Source: an uncultured Lachnospiraceae bacterium | GTDB lineage: Bacteria > Bacillota_A > Clostridia > Lachnospirales > Lachnospiraceae | Length of the DNA: 64,000 nucleotides | Direction of reading: 5' to 3' | NCBI GenBank assembly: GCA_951801245.1 | Contig: CATOMC010000002.1 | Location: 62,001-126,000, forward strand | Part shown: positions 25,334 through 35,405 of the stretch, piece after piece | Layout of the letters: the number at the start of each line of letters is the position of its first letter | How positions within the stretch are numbered: position 1 is the stretch's first letter | The notes under the pieces: model-generated | Told to the model about the DNA's origin: nothing | Databases searched by the model: none | The model's input: the letters and a program-made list of their open reading frames with translations, nothing else | Made by a program: the position numbers and the translations under genes

Positions 25334-28300
25334 TCAGGCGTCTTGTTGTTTTTTCAGATTTTTTTGAGCGGTAGACAGCATCAGTTTGATTCGGTTTAAC
25401 TGGTTTACTTCGCTGGCACCGGGGTCGTAGTCGATGGCGACTATGTTGGAGCTTGGGTAGCGGGAACGCAGTTCCTTGATGACGCCTTTGCCCACCACAT
25501 GGTTGGGCAGACAGCCAAAGGGCTGGGTGCAGACGATGTTATTGACGCCGCTGTGAATCAGTTCCACCATCTCTCCGGTCAGAAACCATCCTTCGCCGGT
25601 CTGGTTGCCGATATTTACGATGGGACGGGCATAGTCCACCAACGTGTAAATACTCACGGGCGATGTAAAATGTCTGCTTTTCTGGAAGGCCCTGGCGGCC
25701 TGGCCGCGCATTCTTTCGAGCGCCCAGATGCCAAGTCTGGAGAAAAGAGCCGCTTTTCTGGAAGTACCCAGATATTCCGCTTTGTAAATCTGGTTATAGA
25801 AGCAATAAAGCATAAAGTCCAGAAGATCCGGTACCACGGCCTCCGCGCCTTCGGCTTCCAAAAGTTCCACCAGATGATTGTTGGCGGCAGGGGCAAATTT
25901 GACGAGAATTTCACCTACGATACCTACCCGGGGCTTGCGCAGGGTTTCGTCAATGGGAATGGCATCAAACTCCTGGATGATCTGTCTGCACATTTTCTGG
26001 AAGGTAAAGTAATTCATATGCTTTTGTGACACGAAGTGACGGCATTTGTCTACCCATTTGGCATGCAGGGCACCCACAGAGCCGGGTTCTTTCTCGTAAG
26101 GACGCATCCGGTAGACGCAGCGCATGAAGATATCCCCGAACAGGGCACCGTAAGCAGCGCGCATCAGAAGTTCCGCATTCAGGTGGAAGCCGGGGTTACT
26201 CTCGATACCTGCAAGGTTGAGGGAGATCACAGGGATCTGTGCCATGCCTGCCTTTTCCAGAGCACGTCTGATAAAGCCCACATAGTTGGTGGCACGGCAG
26301 CCGCCGCCGGTCTGGCTCATTATAATAGCCACTTTATTAAGATCATATTTGCCGGATAAGAGGGCATCCATGATCTGCCCCACCACCATCAAAGAAGGAT
26401 AACAGGCGTCATTATTTACATATTTCAGTCCCACGTCCACGGCGTGACGGTTGTCGTTGGCAAGCACTTCAAAGTGGTAGCCGCAGGCTTTGAAAGCGGC
26501 TTCGATGATCTCGAAATGAATGGGCGACATCTGTGGGCACAGAATGGTATATTCTTTGCGCATTTCTTCTGTAAAAGGCACCTTGGTGATGGCGCTGGAA
26601 TGAACCGTGCGTCTTTCCTGTTTCTGCTCTTTGACCTTGAGAGCCGAGAGCAGGGATCGGATCCGGATTCTTGCTGCACCCAGGTTGTTGACTTCGTCGA
26701 TCTTTAAGCAGGTATAAATCTTATCGGAACCGGATAAGATGTCATTTACCTGGTCCGTGGTAACAGCGTCAAGTCCGCAGCCGAAGGAATTGAGCTGGAT
26801 CAGATCCAGGTCATCGCGGGTCTTGACATAGCTTGCCGCCGCATAAAGCCTTGAGTGGTACATCCACTGGTCGGAGACGATCAGCGGCCGCTCCGGTTTC
26901 GCAAGGTGGGAGACGGAATCTTCTGTCAGTACGGCGATATCATAGGAAGTGATCAGTTCCGGAATGCCGTGATTGATTTCCGGATCGATATGGTAAGGGC
27001 GTCCGGCCAGCACGATGCCGCGGACGTGATTGGCTTCCATATAGCGCAGCACTTCTTCGCCTTTATCCCGCATATCCTGACGGGCGGCCGCAAGTTCTTC
27101 CCAGGCAGCCTGCGCAGCGTCCATGACTTCTGTGACGGGCAGATCCTGAAACTCCCTGGTCAGGGCGGAAGTGACGGTATGCAGGCTCTGAAAGGACATA
27201 AAGGGGTTACGGAAGACTACTTCACCGCGCCCGATTTCTTCCACATTGTTTTTGATATTTTCGGAATAGGAGGTGACAATGGGGCAGTTATAGTGATTAT
27301 TGGCCTCATGGAATTCATCCCGTTCATAAAAAAGGGCAGGGTAGAAAATAAAGTCCACTTTCTGGTTGATCAGCCAGGAAATATGTCCGTGGGCAAGTTT
27401 GGCCGGGTAACATTCCGACTCGCTGGGGATGGATTCGATGCCCAGTTCATAAATCCTGCGGTTGGACACGGGAGATAATATGACCCGATAGCCCAGCTTC
27501 GTAAAGAAGGTGAACCAGAAGGGATAGTTTTCATACATATTTAAGACTCTTGGGATACCCACAGTGCCTCGCTTTGCCTCATCGGCGGGCAGAGATTCAT
27601 AGGAGAAGAGTCTCTTTAATTTGTAGTCATATAGATTGGGGACGTTGTTTTCCTTTTTGGCTTTACCAAGTCCCCGTTCACAGCGGTTGCCGGAAATATA
27701 CTGGCGGCCTCCCGTGAATTTATTGATGGTAAGACGGCAGTTATTCGTACAGCCTTTACACTTGGCCATACTGGTCTCAAACTGTAGACTGGTAATCTGG
27801 TCCAGGTTCAGCATGGAGGTGGTATAGCCTTCTTCGTAGTGCGATCTGGCGATCAGCGCCGCGCCAAAGGCTCCCATGATCCCGGCAATATCAGGACGGA
27901 TGGCCTTGCAGTCCGCGATTTTCTCAAAGCTTCTAAGGACCGCATCGTTATAGAAGGTGCCGCCCTGCACGACGATATGCTGACCAAGTTCCGACGCGTC
28001 GGATACTTTGATGACCTTAAACAAGGCGTTTTTGATCACGGAATAGGCAAGTCCGGCAGAGATATCGGAGACGGAAGCTCCCTCTTTCTGGGCCTGTTTG
28101 ACCTTAGAGTTCATAAACACCGTACAGCGGGTGCCCAGGTCTATAGGATGTTCGGCAAACAGCGCCGTCTGGGCAAATTCTTCTACGCCGTAGTTTAAGG
28201 ATTTGGCAAAGGTTTCGATAAAGGAACCGCAGCCGGAAGAGCAGGCTTCGTTGAGCTGCACACTGTCCACCGTCTGGTTCTTGATTTTGATGCATTTCAT

Positions 28301-29578
28301 ATCCTGTCCGCCGATATCAAGAATACAGTCTACATCGGGGTTAAAGAAAGCGGCTGCATTGTAATGTGCCACAGTCTCCACTTCCCCGTCATCCAGCAAA
28401 AAGGCCGCTTTCATCAGCGCTTCACCGTAACCGGTGGAACAGGAGCGGACGATTTTGACACCGGCGGGTAGCAGGCGGTAGATCTCTTTGAGAGAGCGGA
28501 TGGCGGTCTTTAAGGGACTGCCGTCGTTGCCGCTGTAAAAGGAATAAAGCAGGGAGCCGTCATCGCCCACAAGGGCCACTTTTGTGGTGGTGGAACCGGC
28601 ATCGATCCCCAGGAAACAATTGCCCTGATAAGTGGCCAGATCTCTTGTGGCCACATGGTGGGTGTTGTGTCTTTCCAGAAAGGCATCATAGTCTTTTCGG
28701 GAGGAAAACAGAGGCTCCATGCGTTCCACTTCAAAATCCATTTTGATGTCAGCAGACAGCTTCTTAGTCATCTGCTCCATGGTATAATAAGTCTCTTCTT
28801 TCGCGTTTAAGGCAGAGCCGATGGCGGCGAAGAGGTGGGAATTCTCCATATCGATGATATGTTCCTCGTCCAGTTTCAGTGTCCGGATAAAGGACTGCTT
28901 TAATTCTGATAAAAAGTGCAGCGGACCGCCCAGAAATGCCACGTGGCCGCGGATCGGCTTACCGCATGCAAGGCCGCTGATGGTCTGGTTGACAACAGCC
29001 TGAAAAATAGAAGCGCTCAGATCTTCTTTGGTGGCGCCTTCATTGATCAGCGGCTGGATATCGGATTTGGCAAACACACCGCATCTGGCTGCGATGGTGT
29101 AGAGAGAATGGTAATTCCTGGCGTAGGTATTGAGTCCGGCAGCATCGGTCTGCAATAGAGAGGCCATCTGGTCGATGAAGGAACCTGTACCGCCGGCACA
29201 GATGCCGTTCATGCGCTGCTCCACATTGCCGCCCTCAAAATAAATGATCTTGGCATCTTCGCCGCCCAGTTCGATGGCCACGTCCGTCACGGGGGCAAAA
29301 GTCTGCAAAGAAGTGGAGACTGCGATGACTTCCTGGACAAAAGGTACTTGTAAATGGTTGGCCAGGGTAAGGCCGCCGGAACCGGTGATTATAGGATGCA
29401 CGGTCAGGTTGCCCAGTTGATTGTATGCTTGTGTAAGCAGATTGGAGAGTGTTTCCTGTATGTTGGCAAAATGCCTTTGATAGTCGGAAAAGAGTATCTG
29501 ATGCCGCTCATCCAGTATGGCGATCTTGACGGTCGTAGAGCCGATGTCAATGCCAAGGGTATATTGCATTTTACTCAT
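25334..29578 (-). CDS. Double 2-hydroxyacyl-CoA dehydratase activase-like giant protein
   Basis: This 1414-residue protein starts with two BcrAD/BadFG-type ATPase domains in tandem. Each has a phosphate loop ([10 protein letters not shown] near 10; [10 protein letters not shown] near 324) and the two cysteines that hold a bridging 4Fe-4S cluster in HgdC: Cys127 and Cys166 in the first, Cys446 and Cys485 in the second. A CX2CX3C cluster (Cys607, 610, 614, with Cys633) follows. The rest resembles DUF2229 and the dehydratase-component-like COG3581 region. Characterised relatives use ATP to drive low-potential electron transfer to radical dehydratases or reductases; this large fusion has no function I know of. 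ATG 29578 has AAGGAG about 10 bases upstream. Confidence 0.85.
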   Translation of the reverse strand: MSKMQYTLGIDIGSTTVKIAILDERHQILFSDYQRHFANIQETLSNLLTQAYNQLGNLTVHPIITGSGGLTLANHLQVPFVQEVIAVSTSLQTFAPVTDVAIELGGEDAKIIYFEGGNVEQRMNGICAGGTGSFIDQMASLLQTDAAGLNTYARNYHSLYTIAARCGVFAKSDIQPLINEGATKEDLSASIFQAVVNQTISGLACGKPIRGHVAFLGGPLHFLSELKQSFIRTLKLDEEHIIDMENSHLFAAIGSALNAKEETYYTMEQMTKKLSADIKMDFEVERMEPLFSSRKDYDAFLERHNTHHVATRDLATYQGNCFLGIDAGSTTTKVALVGDDGSLLYSFYSGNDGSPLKTAIRSLKEIYRLLPAGVKIVRSCSTGYGEALMKAAFLLDDGEVETVAHYNAAAFFNPDVDCILDIGGQDMKCIKIKNQTVDSVQLNEACSSGCGSFIETFAKSLNYGVEEFAQTALFAEHPIDLGTRCTVFMNSKVKQAQKEGASVSDISAGLAYSVIKNALFKVIKVSDASELGQHIVVQGGTFYNDAVLRSFEKIADCKAIRPDIAGIMGAFGAALIARSHYEEGYTTSMLNLDQITSLQFETSMAKCKGCTNNCRLTINKFTGGRQYISGNRCERGLGKAKKENNVPNLYDYKLKRLFSYESLPADEAKRGTVGIPRVLNMYENYPFWFTFFTKLGYRVILSPVSNRRIYELGIESIPSESECYPAKLAHGHISWLINQKVDFIFYPALFYERDEFHEANNHYNCPIVTSYSENIKNNVEEIGRGEVVFRNPFMSFQSLHTVTSALTREFQDLPVTEVMDAAQAAWEELAAARQDMRDKGEEVLRYMEANHVRGIVLAGRPYHIDPEINHGIPELITSYDIAVLTEDSVSHLAKPERPLIVSDQWMYHSRLYAAASYVKTRDDLDLIQLNSFGCGLDAVTTDQVNDILSGSDKIYTCLKIDEVNNLGAARIRIRSLLSALKVKEQKQERRTVHSSAITKVPFTEEMRKEYTILCPQMSPIHFEIIEAAFKACGYHFEVLANDNRHAVDVGLKYVNNDACYPSLMVVGQIMDALLSGKYDLNKVAIIMSQTGGGCRATNYVGFIRRALEKAGMAQIPVISLNLAGIESNPGFHLNAELLMRAAYGALFGDIFMRCVYRMRPYEKEPGSVGALHAKWVDKCRHFVSQKHMNYFTFQKMCRQIIQEFDAIPIDETLRKPRVGIVGEILVKFAPAANNHLVELLEAEGAEAVVPDLLDFMLYCFYNQIYKAEYLGTSRKAALFSRLGIWALERMRGQAARAFQKSRHFTSPVSIYTLVDYARPIVNIGNQTGEGWFLTGEMVELIHSGVNNIVCTQPFGCLPNHVVGKGVIKELRSRYPSSNIVAIDYDPGASEVNQLNRIKLMLSTAQKNLKKQQDA

Positions 29579-29670
29579 TTCGTGTATCACTCCTTTAGGT
29601 TTATAAAGTTAAATTTCCAAAAATTGCACGTTTATTTTCTTATTTATTATGTGATTCGGCACACCATGTC

Positions 29671-29699
29671 ATTATACGACACAGTATGTCAAAAAGCAA
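29671..29699 (-). promoter_or_regulatory. Promoter of the giant activase-like gene
   Basis: On the minus strand TTGCTT (29694-29699) and TATAAT (29671-29676) are 17 bases apart, about 90 bases before the start codon. A TTGACA lies inside the spacer, but its distance of ten bases is too short to be the -35 box. Confidence 0.55.
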
Positions 29700-29783
29700 T
29701 TGTCCAATTCTTAGAAAAAAATGAAGTTTTCGGGAGTCATTTATTAAATTTTTATGACTTGCCGGATTTTAGGAACCACGACG

Positions 29784-29812
29784 TTTACTTTTAAACAGAG
29801 GGATGATAAAAT
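29784..29812 (+). promoter_or_regulatory. Promoter of the rhomboid-like gene
   Basis: TTTACT (29784-29789) and TAAAAT (29807-29812) are 17 bases apart. The predicted leader is about 100 bases and can fold into a GC-rich stem. Confidence 0.55.
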
Positions 29813-29920
29813 GTATTCAGCTTAAACGGGGAAAATACGTGCCGGCCGGGCGCATGGGATACTAAGAAGATACCGGCTTGCACGAAGCAAGAATGAAATT
29901 AACAGGAGCGTGAGTTTACT

Positions 29921-30793
29921 ATGAGTCCTTTTGAACGAAAATTCGGGAAATATGCCATCAAGAATCTGTCTTTTGTGCTGGTGTTTTGCTACGGCATAGG
30001 GTATCTGCTGCAGTTGATGGACAGGAGTGGTGTACTGATGTCTTTTCTGACATTGAATCCATATGCCATTCTGCATGGGCAGATCTGGCGGGTGTTCACC
30101 TGGATACTGGTTCCGCCGCCGGGAAGCGGGATATCGTTTCTGACACTGATCATGCTGTATTTCTACTGTTCCATCGGTACTTCACTGGAGCGTACCTGGG
30201 GGACTTACCGGTATAACGTATATTTATTCCAGGGCATGTTATTTACCATTCTGGGCAGTTTCCTTCTGATGGGGTATTGTTATCTGTTCCATGGGGATGC
30301 GGCAGTCCTGGCCCTTGAACCGGAAGCCTTTTTCTGGGAGCTGTCCCTGGCTTTTAGCACCTATTATATCAATATGTCGATTTTTCTGGCGTTTGCGGCG
30401 ACTTTCCCGGAGGCGCAGGTGCTTTTGATGTTTATCATTCCGATCAAGGTCAAATGGCTGGGCGTGATCTATGCTATTATGCTTGCTTTCGAGTTCTTTG
30501 GAAGTCCTACGCATTATAAGTTTGCGATCCTGGCATCGCTGCTGAACTTCCTGGTATTTTTCTTTACGTCCAGGAATATGATGCACTTAAATCCCAAACA
30601 GATCCACAGACGGCAGGAGTTTAAGCGGGATGTGAGAAGAAATACCGGCATCACCAAGCACAAGTGTGCCATCTGCGGCCGGACGGAGGTAGACTGTCCC
30701 CAGATGCAGTTTAGGTTCTGTTCTAAGTGTGACGGAAACTATGAGTACTGTGAGGAGCATCTGTATACGCATACCCACATTAAGAGGAGTTAG
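29921..30793 (+). CDS. Rhomboid-like membrane protein with C-terminal zinc ribbon
   Basis: This 290-residue protein has six or so membrane helices. The second region reads GQIWRVFTWILVPP, close to the rhomboid WR motif region, and the topology fits the rhomboid fold. However, the catalytic GxSG serine is not evident, so it is likely a pseudoprotease. After the last helix and a basic stretch, residues ~245-285 form a cysteine/histidine module (CAICG ... CSKCDG ... CEEHLYTHTH) that should bind zinc. It is followed after 28 bases by the sigma-like gene. The role is unknown; regulation of membrane protein fate is a guess. Confidence 0.6.
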   Translation: MSPFERKFGKYAIKNLSFVLVFCYGIGYLLQLMDRSGVLMSFLTLNPYAILHGQIWRVFTWILVPPPGSGISFLTLIMLYFYCSIGTSLERTWGTYRYNVYLFQGMLFTILGSFLLMGYCYLFHGDAAVLALEPEAFFWELSLAFSTYYINMSIFLAFAATFPEAQVLLMFIIPIKVKWLGVIYAIMLAFEFFGSPTHYKFAILASLLNFLVFFFTSRNMMHLNPKQIHRRQEFKRDVRRNTGITKHKCAICGRTEVDCPQMQFRFCSKCDGNYEYCEEHLYTHTHIKRS

Positions 30794-30821
30794 AAAGTCA
30801 ACAGGAAGAAAAGAGGAAACG

Positions 30822-31556
30822 ATGGACAGAGAAGTTCAGTTTGCCAGCACATTAGAGGAAGTCAGACAGAAGGCAAAAGCGCAGAATAACTGCATATCGC
30901 ATGCTGAGGTAGAGGAGGCGTTTGCCCCCTTATCTCTTTCCCAGGAGCAGATGGATATGGTCTATCAATATTTGAGACAGAAAAAGATCGGCATCGGGGA
31001 ACCGGTGGATTACGAGGAGTATCTGCAGGAGGAAGAGAAAGACTATCTGGCCTCTTATCTGGAATCCCTCGGGGCATTTGGGGAAGTCTCTAAAGGCGAG
31101 CGGGAGGCGGTGACGCTCTCGGCCATGGCGGGCGATGCGGATGCGGTTGGCAGGCTGACAGAGATTTTTCTGCCGGAGGTGGTGGAGATCGCTAAGCTCT
31201 ATGCAGGGCAGGGGGTATATCTGGAAGATTTGATCGGAGAGGGCAATGTGGCACTTTCCCTGGGGGTCACCATGTTAGGAGCGCTGGAACATGCCTCCGA
31301 GGCACGGGGAATGCTGGCCAGAATGATCATGGATGCCATGGAGGAATATATCGCGGATAATGCCAGGGAAGCAAAGAAGGATTCCAAAATAGCGGATAAG
31401 GTCAATCAGGTGGCGGATGCGGCGAATGCCTTATATGAGGAGCTTCGCAGGAAGGTGACGGTGGAAGAACTGATGGCAGAGTCAGGTTTTAGCAGGAAAG
31501 CGATAGAAGATGCCGTCCGCATGAGTGGAGGTAAGATCGAAGCCATTGATGCATAA
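30822..31556 (+). CDS. Sigma-70-like protein with region 1.1/2 but no region 4
   Basis: This 244-residue protein starts with a segment like sigma region 1.1 (STLEEVRQKAKAQNNCIS, then QMDMVYQYLRQKKIGIGEP). Next comes GDADAVGRLTEIFLPEVV and AGQGVYLEDLIGEGNVALSLG, which resembles the core-binding helices 2.1-2.2. The tail TVEELMAESGFSRKAIEDAV looks like region 3. There is no recognisable 2.4 or region 4, so it should not read a normal promoter alone. It could bind RNA polymerase as a regulator or anti-sigma-like decoy. ATG 30822 has AGAGGAAAC before it; a longer frame only overlaps the rhomboid-like gene. Confidence 0.6.
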   Translation: MDREVQFASTLEEVRQKAKAQNNCISHAEVEEAFAPLSLSQEQMDMVYQYLRQKKIGIGEPVDYEEYLQEEEKDYLASYLESLGAFGEVSKGEREAVTLSAMAGDADAVGRLTEIFLPEVVEIAKLYAGQGVYLEDLIGEGNVALSLGVTMLGALEHASEARGMLARMIMDAMEEYIADNAREAKKDSKIADKVNQVADAANALYEELRRKVTVEELMAESGFSRKAIEDAVRMSGGKIEAIDA

Positions 31557-31603
31557 ATTTTAGATGTGCATTTGTCAAAGAGATTTACTGTTGGGATAAG
31601 GCG

Positions 31604-32035
31604 GTGGATACTGTGGAAGGAATGAACAGAGACTTTAAATACTTTATGCAGGATACGGGTTCCATTTACCTGGGCGCCAGATTAAGCTATGCGGAGATTT
31701 TGCAGGATGAAATGGTGAATTTCAAATATAAAAGTATCGTGGAGCACTATATTTTTAAGGACACGGATCCGGAGACGACACTGGAGAGTCAGTTGTATTA
31801 TATGACTGTCGATCAGTTTTCCTACAAGACTTATGAACAGCTTAAGGCCAGGGTTAAGATAAGTATCCTGGAAGAAAAGAAAGGCTTTCTGGGGAAAAAG
31901 AAGATGGGATATCAGAGTAAGGTCATGAAGTTAAATGAGTTTGTAGCGTTAAATCTCGCGCAGAAGAAGGCGGCAGGCGTGGTGGTTCAGGAGTTGATTT
32001 TATCCAAGCTGGCACTGATGTCTTTTAACGTATAG
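31604..32035 (+). CDS. Hypothetical protein, 143 residues
   Basis: I do not recognise this protein. It is soluble and rich in Tyr, Lys and Glu, with a basic centre (EEKKGFLGKKKMGYQSKV) between two likely helical parts. No signal peptide or cysteine cluster is seen. Starts at GTG 31604, GTG 31613 or ATG 31622 are all possible; none has an ideal ribosome site, though AAGGCGG lies just upstream. It follows the sigma-like gene by 47 bases and may share its transcript. Confidence 0.5.
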   Translation: MDTVEGMNRDFKYFMQDTGSIYLGARLSYAEILQDEMVNFKYKSIVEHYIFKDTDPETTLESQLYYMTVDQFSYKTYEQLKARVKISILEEKKGFLGKKKMGYQSKVMKLNEFVALNLAQKKAAGVVVQELILSKLALMSFNV

Positions 32036-32088
32036 ACAGGCCGTGTCAGATTGCGCGATAACTTACACGAAAATTCTACAAAATGTAC

Positions 32089-32117
32089 TTGTGTATGACA
32101 AATTTTTCTGGTAAACT
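32089..32117 (+). promoter_or_regulatory. Candidate promoter upstream of a nested terminator
   Basis: TTGTGT (32089-32094) and TAAACT (32112-32117) are 17 bases apart. Transcription from it would begin near 32124, just before the outer hairpin arm, and run into the terminator about 65 bases later. Confidence 0.4.
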
Positions 32118-32146
32118 TACAGCGTAAAATTCCCCTTTTACACTGG

Positions 32147-32188
32147 ACAGGCGAAAAGCGCGATGACGATTTTTGCCTGTTCTTTTTT
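32147..32188 (+). terminator. Rho-independent terminator with nested outer stem
   Basis: ACAGGCGAAAA (32147-32157) pairs with TTTTTGCCTGT (32170-32180), with one G-T pair, and is followed by TCTTTTTT. An outer stem AATTCCCC (32128-32135) can pair with GGGGAATT (32195-32202) and enclose the whole terminator and its T-tract. Confidence 0.75.
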
Positions 32189-32261
32189 AAAATAGGGGAA
32201 TTGTGTCCTATGATAGAAAGCCGGATGTGTACTTTTGTGCAATGACAGGAAATTTTATGCC

Positions 32262-32291
32262 TTTACTAAAATTTGGCGGGAGTGGTATACT
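32262..32291 (+). promoter_or_regulatory. Promoter of the M16C peptidase gene
   Basis: TTTACT (32262-32267) and TATACT (32286-32291) are 18 bases apart and precede the start codon by about 90 bases. Confidence 0.5.
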
Positions 32292-32378
32292 AAGAAAAGT
32301 GCAGGAAGCGGATGCTGTTTGCGGCATCGCAGAATTCGATAGGATAGTTTGAAAGGGTTTGGAAAGGAGTTTCATAAA

Positions 32379-35300
32379 ATGAAGTTAGAACAGTTACAGG
32401 CGTACACAATCCTGATGCAATGTAATATCAAGGAGATCAATTCACAGGGATATCTGCTGAAACACAATAAAACGGGGGCGCGGGTGGCGCTGTTATCAAA
32501 TGATGACGAGAATAAAGTGTTTTATATCGGGTTTCGCACGCCGCCCACAGACAGTACCGGCGTGGCGCACATTATCGAGCATACGGTACTGTGCGGCTCC
32601 GATAAGTTCCCGGTGAAGGATCCTTTTATCGAACTAGCCAAGGGATCTCTCAATACGTTCTTAAATGCCATGACGTATCCGGATAAGACAGTGTATCCGG
32701 TAGCAAGCTGTAATGACAAGGATTTCCAGAATCTGATGGATGTGTATCTGGATGCGGTGTTCCACCCCAATATCTATCATGAGGAAAAAATCTTTCAGCA
32801 GGAAGGCTGGCATTATGAGCTTGCGTCCGAGGAAGACGACCTGACCATCAACGGGGTGGTCTATAATGAGATGAAGGGGGCCTTTTCTTCGCCGGATGAT
32901 GTGCTTTACCGGGAGATTATGAATTCTTTGTATCCCCATACATCTTACGGCGTAGAGTCAGGCGGTGATCCCGATGTGATCCCGGAACTGACCTATGAGG
33001 AATTCCTTGCCTTTCATCAGAAATATTATCATCCGTCCAACAGCTATATTTATCTGTATGGGGATATGGATATGGCGGAAAAGCTGCAGTATATTGACGA
33101 GGAATATCTGTCGAAATATGAGGCTCTTTCTGTGGATTCCGAACCGGCGGCGGAGGCACCCTTTGAGCAGACCGTGACGGTTGAGAAGTCATATCCGATC
33201 ATGGAGAGTGAATCGGAAAAGGCCAATACCTATCTGTCTTACAATGTTTCGCTGGGGGAGAACCTGGACCGTGAAGACAGTATCGGCTTTCAGGCATTGA
33301 TCGATGCGGTGGCATCAGCGCCCGGCGCGCCGGTGAAGCAGGCGTTGATCGATGCGGGGATCGGTACGGATGTGAGCTGTATTTTTGAAGCGGATATAAG
33401 ACAGCCGTTCTTTTCTATTATAGCCAAGAATGCCGAGGTATCACAAAAGGAGGAGTTTATCCGGATCATCGAGGATAAGCTGCGAGAACTTGCAGAAAGC
33501 GGCGTGGACAAGAAAGCTCTTGCGGCGGCTTTAAATCATGATGAATTTAAATACCGGGAGGCGGATTACGGCTCCTACCCCAAGGGACTGATGTATGGCC
33601 TTTCCATGTGTGAGACCTGGCTATATGATGATACAAAGCCTTTTGTCTATCTGGAACTGGCGGATACCTATCAGGCGTTAAAGAAAGAACTTGACACTTC
33701 CTTTTATGAAGAGATGATCACCAGATGTCTGCTTGAGAATACACACAAAAGTGTGGTCGTGGTCAGACCTGTCAAAGGGCTTACCGGCCGCAAAGAGAAG
33801 GAACTGGCAGCCTCACTGGCGGCAAAGAAAGCGGCTATGACCAAAGAAGAGATTAATAAGATCGTTGCCGATACGGAGGCGCTTAAGCGGTATCAGGAAG
33901 AACCAAGCGCCAGAGAAGACCTTGAGAAAATCCCGCTATTAACCAGGGAAGATATGAAGAAGGAAGCGCTTGCTTATTGTAATGAGGAGAAAAAGGTGGG
34001 GGATACAGTTCTTCTGTATCATGATATCTTCACCAATGGCATCGGCTATCTGCGGTTTCTCTTCGACCTTAGACAGGTGCCGGAGGAGCTGTTCCCTTAT
34101 GTGGGACTGCTGCGGGCCATGATCGGTCTGGTGGATACGACGAAACGGTCTTATAGCGAACTTTACAGTGAAATCAATCTGCAGACAGGCGGCATAGCAC
34201 CGGCGGTGAACACTTATACGGACGCCAGGGATCTGTCACAGTATAAGGTCACTTTTGATCTGAAAGTGAAAACTTTATATGAGAATCTGCCTCAGGCATT
34301 TGCGCTGGCACAGGAAATATTGACCGAATCGGTCTATACGGATCCTAAGAGACTTTACGAACTGGTGGCGGAGAGCCGGTCGGATAAACAGGCGCAGATG
34401 ATGACTGCCGGACATTCTCTGGCGGCCGGCCAGGCGCTGTCTTATCTGTCGAAACCCGCGATGGTGATGGATCACATTAACGGGATTGCCTTCTATCGTA
34501 TGCTGGAGGAGCTTGAAAAGGATTTCGAACAGAAGCAGGAGGAACTGATTGCCAATATGCAGAAAGTGGTACGTTGTATTTTCCGCCCGGAAAACCTGAT
34601 GGTGGATTATACGGCTCAGAAGGAAGGACTTGCAGGGATCGAAGCGCTGATAGAGGGGCTGAAAGGGAAGTTATACACGGATCCGATCGATACGAGCGGA
34701 TATGAACCAAACCCTGTGAAGAAGAATGAGGGACTGATGTCCTCGGCACAGATTCAGTATGTGTGCAGGGCCGGGAATTTTGCGAAGAAAGGACTGCCTT
34801 ATACGGGGGCGCTCAAGGTACTGCGGGTGATGATGGGGTATGATTATCTCTGGACGCAGGTGCGTGTCAAGGGCGGTGCATACGGCTGCATGTGCCAGTT
34901 TGGCAAGAGTGGCGAGAGTTACTTTGTTTCCTACCGTGATCCGAATCTGGAAAAGACCATCGAGACCTATGAAAAGGCCGCCGATTATATCGAACACTAT
35001 GAGGCCGATGAGCGCACCATGACCCAGTATATCATCGGTGCTGTCAGTGAGATGGATATGCCGCTGACACCTTCGGCCAAGGGAAATTACTCCCTGGCAG
35101 GGTATCTGACCCATTATGATTTTGCGTGCGTGCAGAAGGAGCGGGATGAGCTGCTTGCCACAGATGCCGATACAATTCGCGGACTGGCAGGCTACATTCG
35201 TGCTTTTATGGAAGATGAGTGTCTGTGCGTGGTAGGAAATGAAGAGAAGATTAAGGAACAGGAGAACTTATTTACAAAGATAGAGTATCTGTTCCACTAG
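32379..35300 (+). CDS. M16C family zinc metallopeptidase (presequence-protease-like)
   Basis: This is a 973-residue clamshell peptidase of the PreP/Cym1 type. The inverted zinc motif HxxEH is seen as HIIEH, followed by CGSDKFPVKDPF. The distal glutamate lies in VVYNEMKGAFSS. The M16C-associated and C-terminal inactive halves complete the usual length. It degrades peptides and has no signal sequence, so it should work in the cytoplasm. The start is ATG 32379, nine bases after GGAAAGGAG; a TTG ten codons upstream is less likely. The gene has its own promoter. Confidence 0.93.
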   Translation: MKLEQLQAYTILMQCNIKEINSQGYLLKHNKTGARVALLSNDDENKVFYIGFRTPPTDSTGVAHIIEHTVLCGSDKFPVKDPFIELAKGSLNTFLNAMTYPDKTVYPVASCNDKDFQNLMDVYLDAVFHPNIYHEEKIFQQEGWHYELASEEDDLTINGVVYNEMKGAFSSPDDVLYREIMNSLYPHTSYGVESGGDPDVIPELTYEEFLAFHQKYYHPSNSYIYLYGDMDMAEKLQYIDEEYLSKYEALSVDSEPAAEAPFEQTVTVEKSYPIMESESEKANTYLSYNVSLGENLDREDSIGFQALIDAVASAPGAPVKQALIDAGIGTDVSCIFEADIRQPFFSIIAKNAEVSQKEEFIRIIEDKLRELAESGVDKKALAAALNHDEFKYREADYGSYPKGLMYGLSMCETWLYDDTKPFVYLELADTYQALKKELDTSFYEEMITRCLLENTHKSVVVVRPVKGLTGRKEKELAASLAAKKAAMTKEEINKIVADTEALKRYQEEPSAREDLEKIPLLTREDMKKEALAYCNEEKKVGDTVLLYHDIFTNGIGYLRFLFDLRQVPEELFPYVGLLRAMIGLVDTTKRSYSELYSEINLQTGGIAPAVNTYTDARDLSQYKVTFDLKVKTLYENLPQAFALAQEILTESVYTDPKRLYELVAESRSDKQAQMMTAGHSLAAGQALSYLSKPAMVMDHINGIAFYRMLEELEKDFEQKQEELIANMQKVVRCIFRPENLMVDYTAQKEGLAGIEALIEGLKGKLYTDPIDTSGYEPNPVKKNEGLMSSAQIQYVCRAGNFAKKGLPYTGALKVLRVMMGYDYLWTQVRVKGGAYGCMCQFGKSGESYFVSYRDPNLEKTIETYEKAADYIEHYEADERTMTQYIIGAVSEMDMPLTPSAKGNYSLAGYLTHYDFACVQKERDELLATDADTIRGLAGYIRAFMEDECLCVVGNEEKIKEQENLFTKIEYLFH

Positions 35301-35405
35301 TGTACTGTTTACCAATTGTATCCGTTTGATAAATAGCACATTGGAAGTAGCATGCGATCCATAGAAGGTGTGAAGAAGTATTACACCAGGAAGGGTATCT
35401 ATAAG

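Larger units (their letters stand above)
29579..29920. other. Divergent intergenic region with two promoters
   Basis: This 342-base region separates the giant minus-strand gene from the rhomboid-like plus-strand gene. It contains one promoter for each direction. Between them is a hairpin with AGTCAT...ATGACT arms near 29733-29761. The plus-strand leader has a second stem, with CGTGC and CCGG pairing to CCGG and GCACG, at about 29838-29884. No gene is seen. Confidence 0.55.
32036..32378 (+). other. Intergenic region with a short transcription unit and a second promoter
   Basis: This 343-base stretch has no convincing gene. It holds, in order, a candidate promoter (32089-32117), nested hairpins ending in a terminator (32128-32202) and a promoter for the peptidase (32262-32291). 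Confidence 0.6.

Noticed and set aside
26855..27478. A 207-residue plus-strand frame inside the giant gene
   Set aside because: Its composition is that of a reverse-complement shadow, with no ribosome site or family motif.
29671..29692. TTGACA and TATAAT as a promoter pair for the giant gene
   Set aside because: They are only ten bases apart; TTGCTT at the proper 17-base distance is the better -35.
30729..30821. A longer start for the sigma-like gene
   Set aside because: It would overlap the zinc ribbon of the rhomboid-like gene and adds basic, non-family residues; ATG 30822 has a proper ribosome site.
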